Source: Pholis gunnellus (Eukaryota > Chordata > Actinopteri > Perciformes > Pholidae). Taken from it: a stretch of DNA of 64,000 bases. The translations under genes were made by a program, and so were the position numbers. Shown piece after piece: positions 63,925 through 64,000 of the stretch (positions are counted from its first letter, which is position 1; every line of letters begins with the position of its first letter). The notes beneath the pieces are model-generated. The model did not search any database and was not told where the DNA came from. It saw nothing but the letters and a program-made list of their open reading frames with translations. Location: positions 21,508,349 through 21,572,348 of the forward strand of contig OU342809.1 of assembly GCA_910591455.2 (NCBI GenBank). The letters run 5' to 3'.

Positions 63925-64000
63925 TTAGTTCTCCCCCAGTTTAAGCTGTGCAAACTGGTTGGCCATCTGCAGCGCCTCCTGCAGACACTGAGTGTTCTTG
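63925..64000 (-). CDS. aars1: aars1: C-terminal end of cytosolic alanyl-tRNA synthetase (partial)
   Basis: The minus strand reads 24 codons and TAA (63927-63925): KNTQCLQEALQMANQFAQLK followed by LGEN. As I recall it, the cytosolic AlaRS C-terminus has a CLQEALQLATSFAQLRLG-like end, and the match is close. The enzyme charges tRNA-Ala. Only the last part of the C-terminal domain is here and the open frame continues past the right edge. Human AARS1 lies close to ST3GAL2 on 16q22, which supports the call. The gene is transcribed toward st3gal2. Confidence 0.8.
   Translation of the reverse strand, partial: KNTQCLQEALQMANQFAQLKLGEN

Overview
The window is nuclear DNA of a ray-finned (teleost, probably percomorph-type) fish. 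The genes are split by many GT-AG introns and encode vertebrate proteins close to their human counterparts. The non-coding DNA is full of long CA/TG microsatellites, C and G homopolymers, and short DNA-transposon relics of kinds common in fish genomes. There are no prokaryotic or viral genes.

Layout. (1) About 376-14845, minus strand: the 5' three quarters of sf3b3 (splicing factor SF3b subunit 3, SAP130). Nineteen coding exons give about 890 of roughly 1217 residues; the rest lies beyond the left edge. Its introns carry three related box C/D snoRNA copies that match SNORD111, the snoRNA known from SF3B3 introns. (2) About 15360-18245: the probable sf3b3 promoter, a few short open segments of unknown status, a ZNF143-like site, and a GC-rich first-exon-like segment ending in a good splice donor. 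(3) 18246-43800: about 25 kb in which I see no protein-coding exon, only repeats. (4) 44675-56086, plus strand: seven coding exons of st3gal2 (alpha-2,3-sialyltransferase 2), encoding about 351 residues, then a probable 3' UTR of up to 6 kb. (5) 63925-64000, minus strand: the last codons of a gene I read as aars1 (cytosolic alanyl-tRNA synthetase), converging on st3gal2.

SF3B3, ST3GAL2 and AARS1 are also close neighbours on human 16q22, which supports these names. COG4 and FCSK, which sit between them in human, are not seen here. The three genes have unrelated jobs (pre-mRNA splicing, Golgi sialylation, tRNA charging), so this is a conserved neighbourhood and not a pathway cluster. I found no convincing new biological system. 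The observations most worth checking are: the missing in-frame ATG at the expected start of st3gal2; the three SNORD111-like copies in sf3b3 introns, one of them divergent; CA repeats that begin directly at splice donors in both genes; and the unassigned first-exon-like segments at 15.6-18.2 kb.
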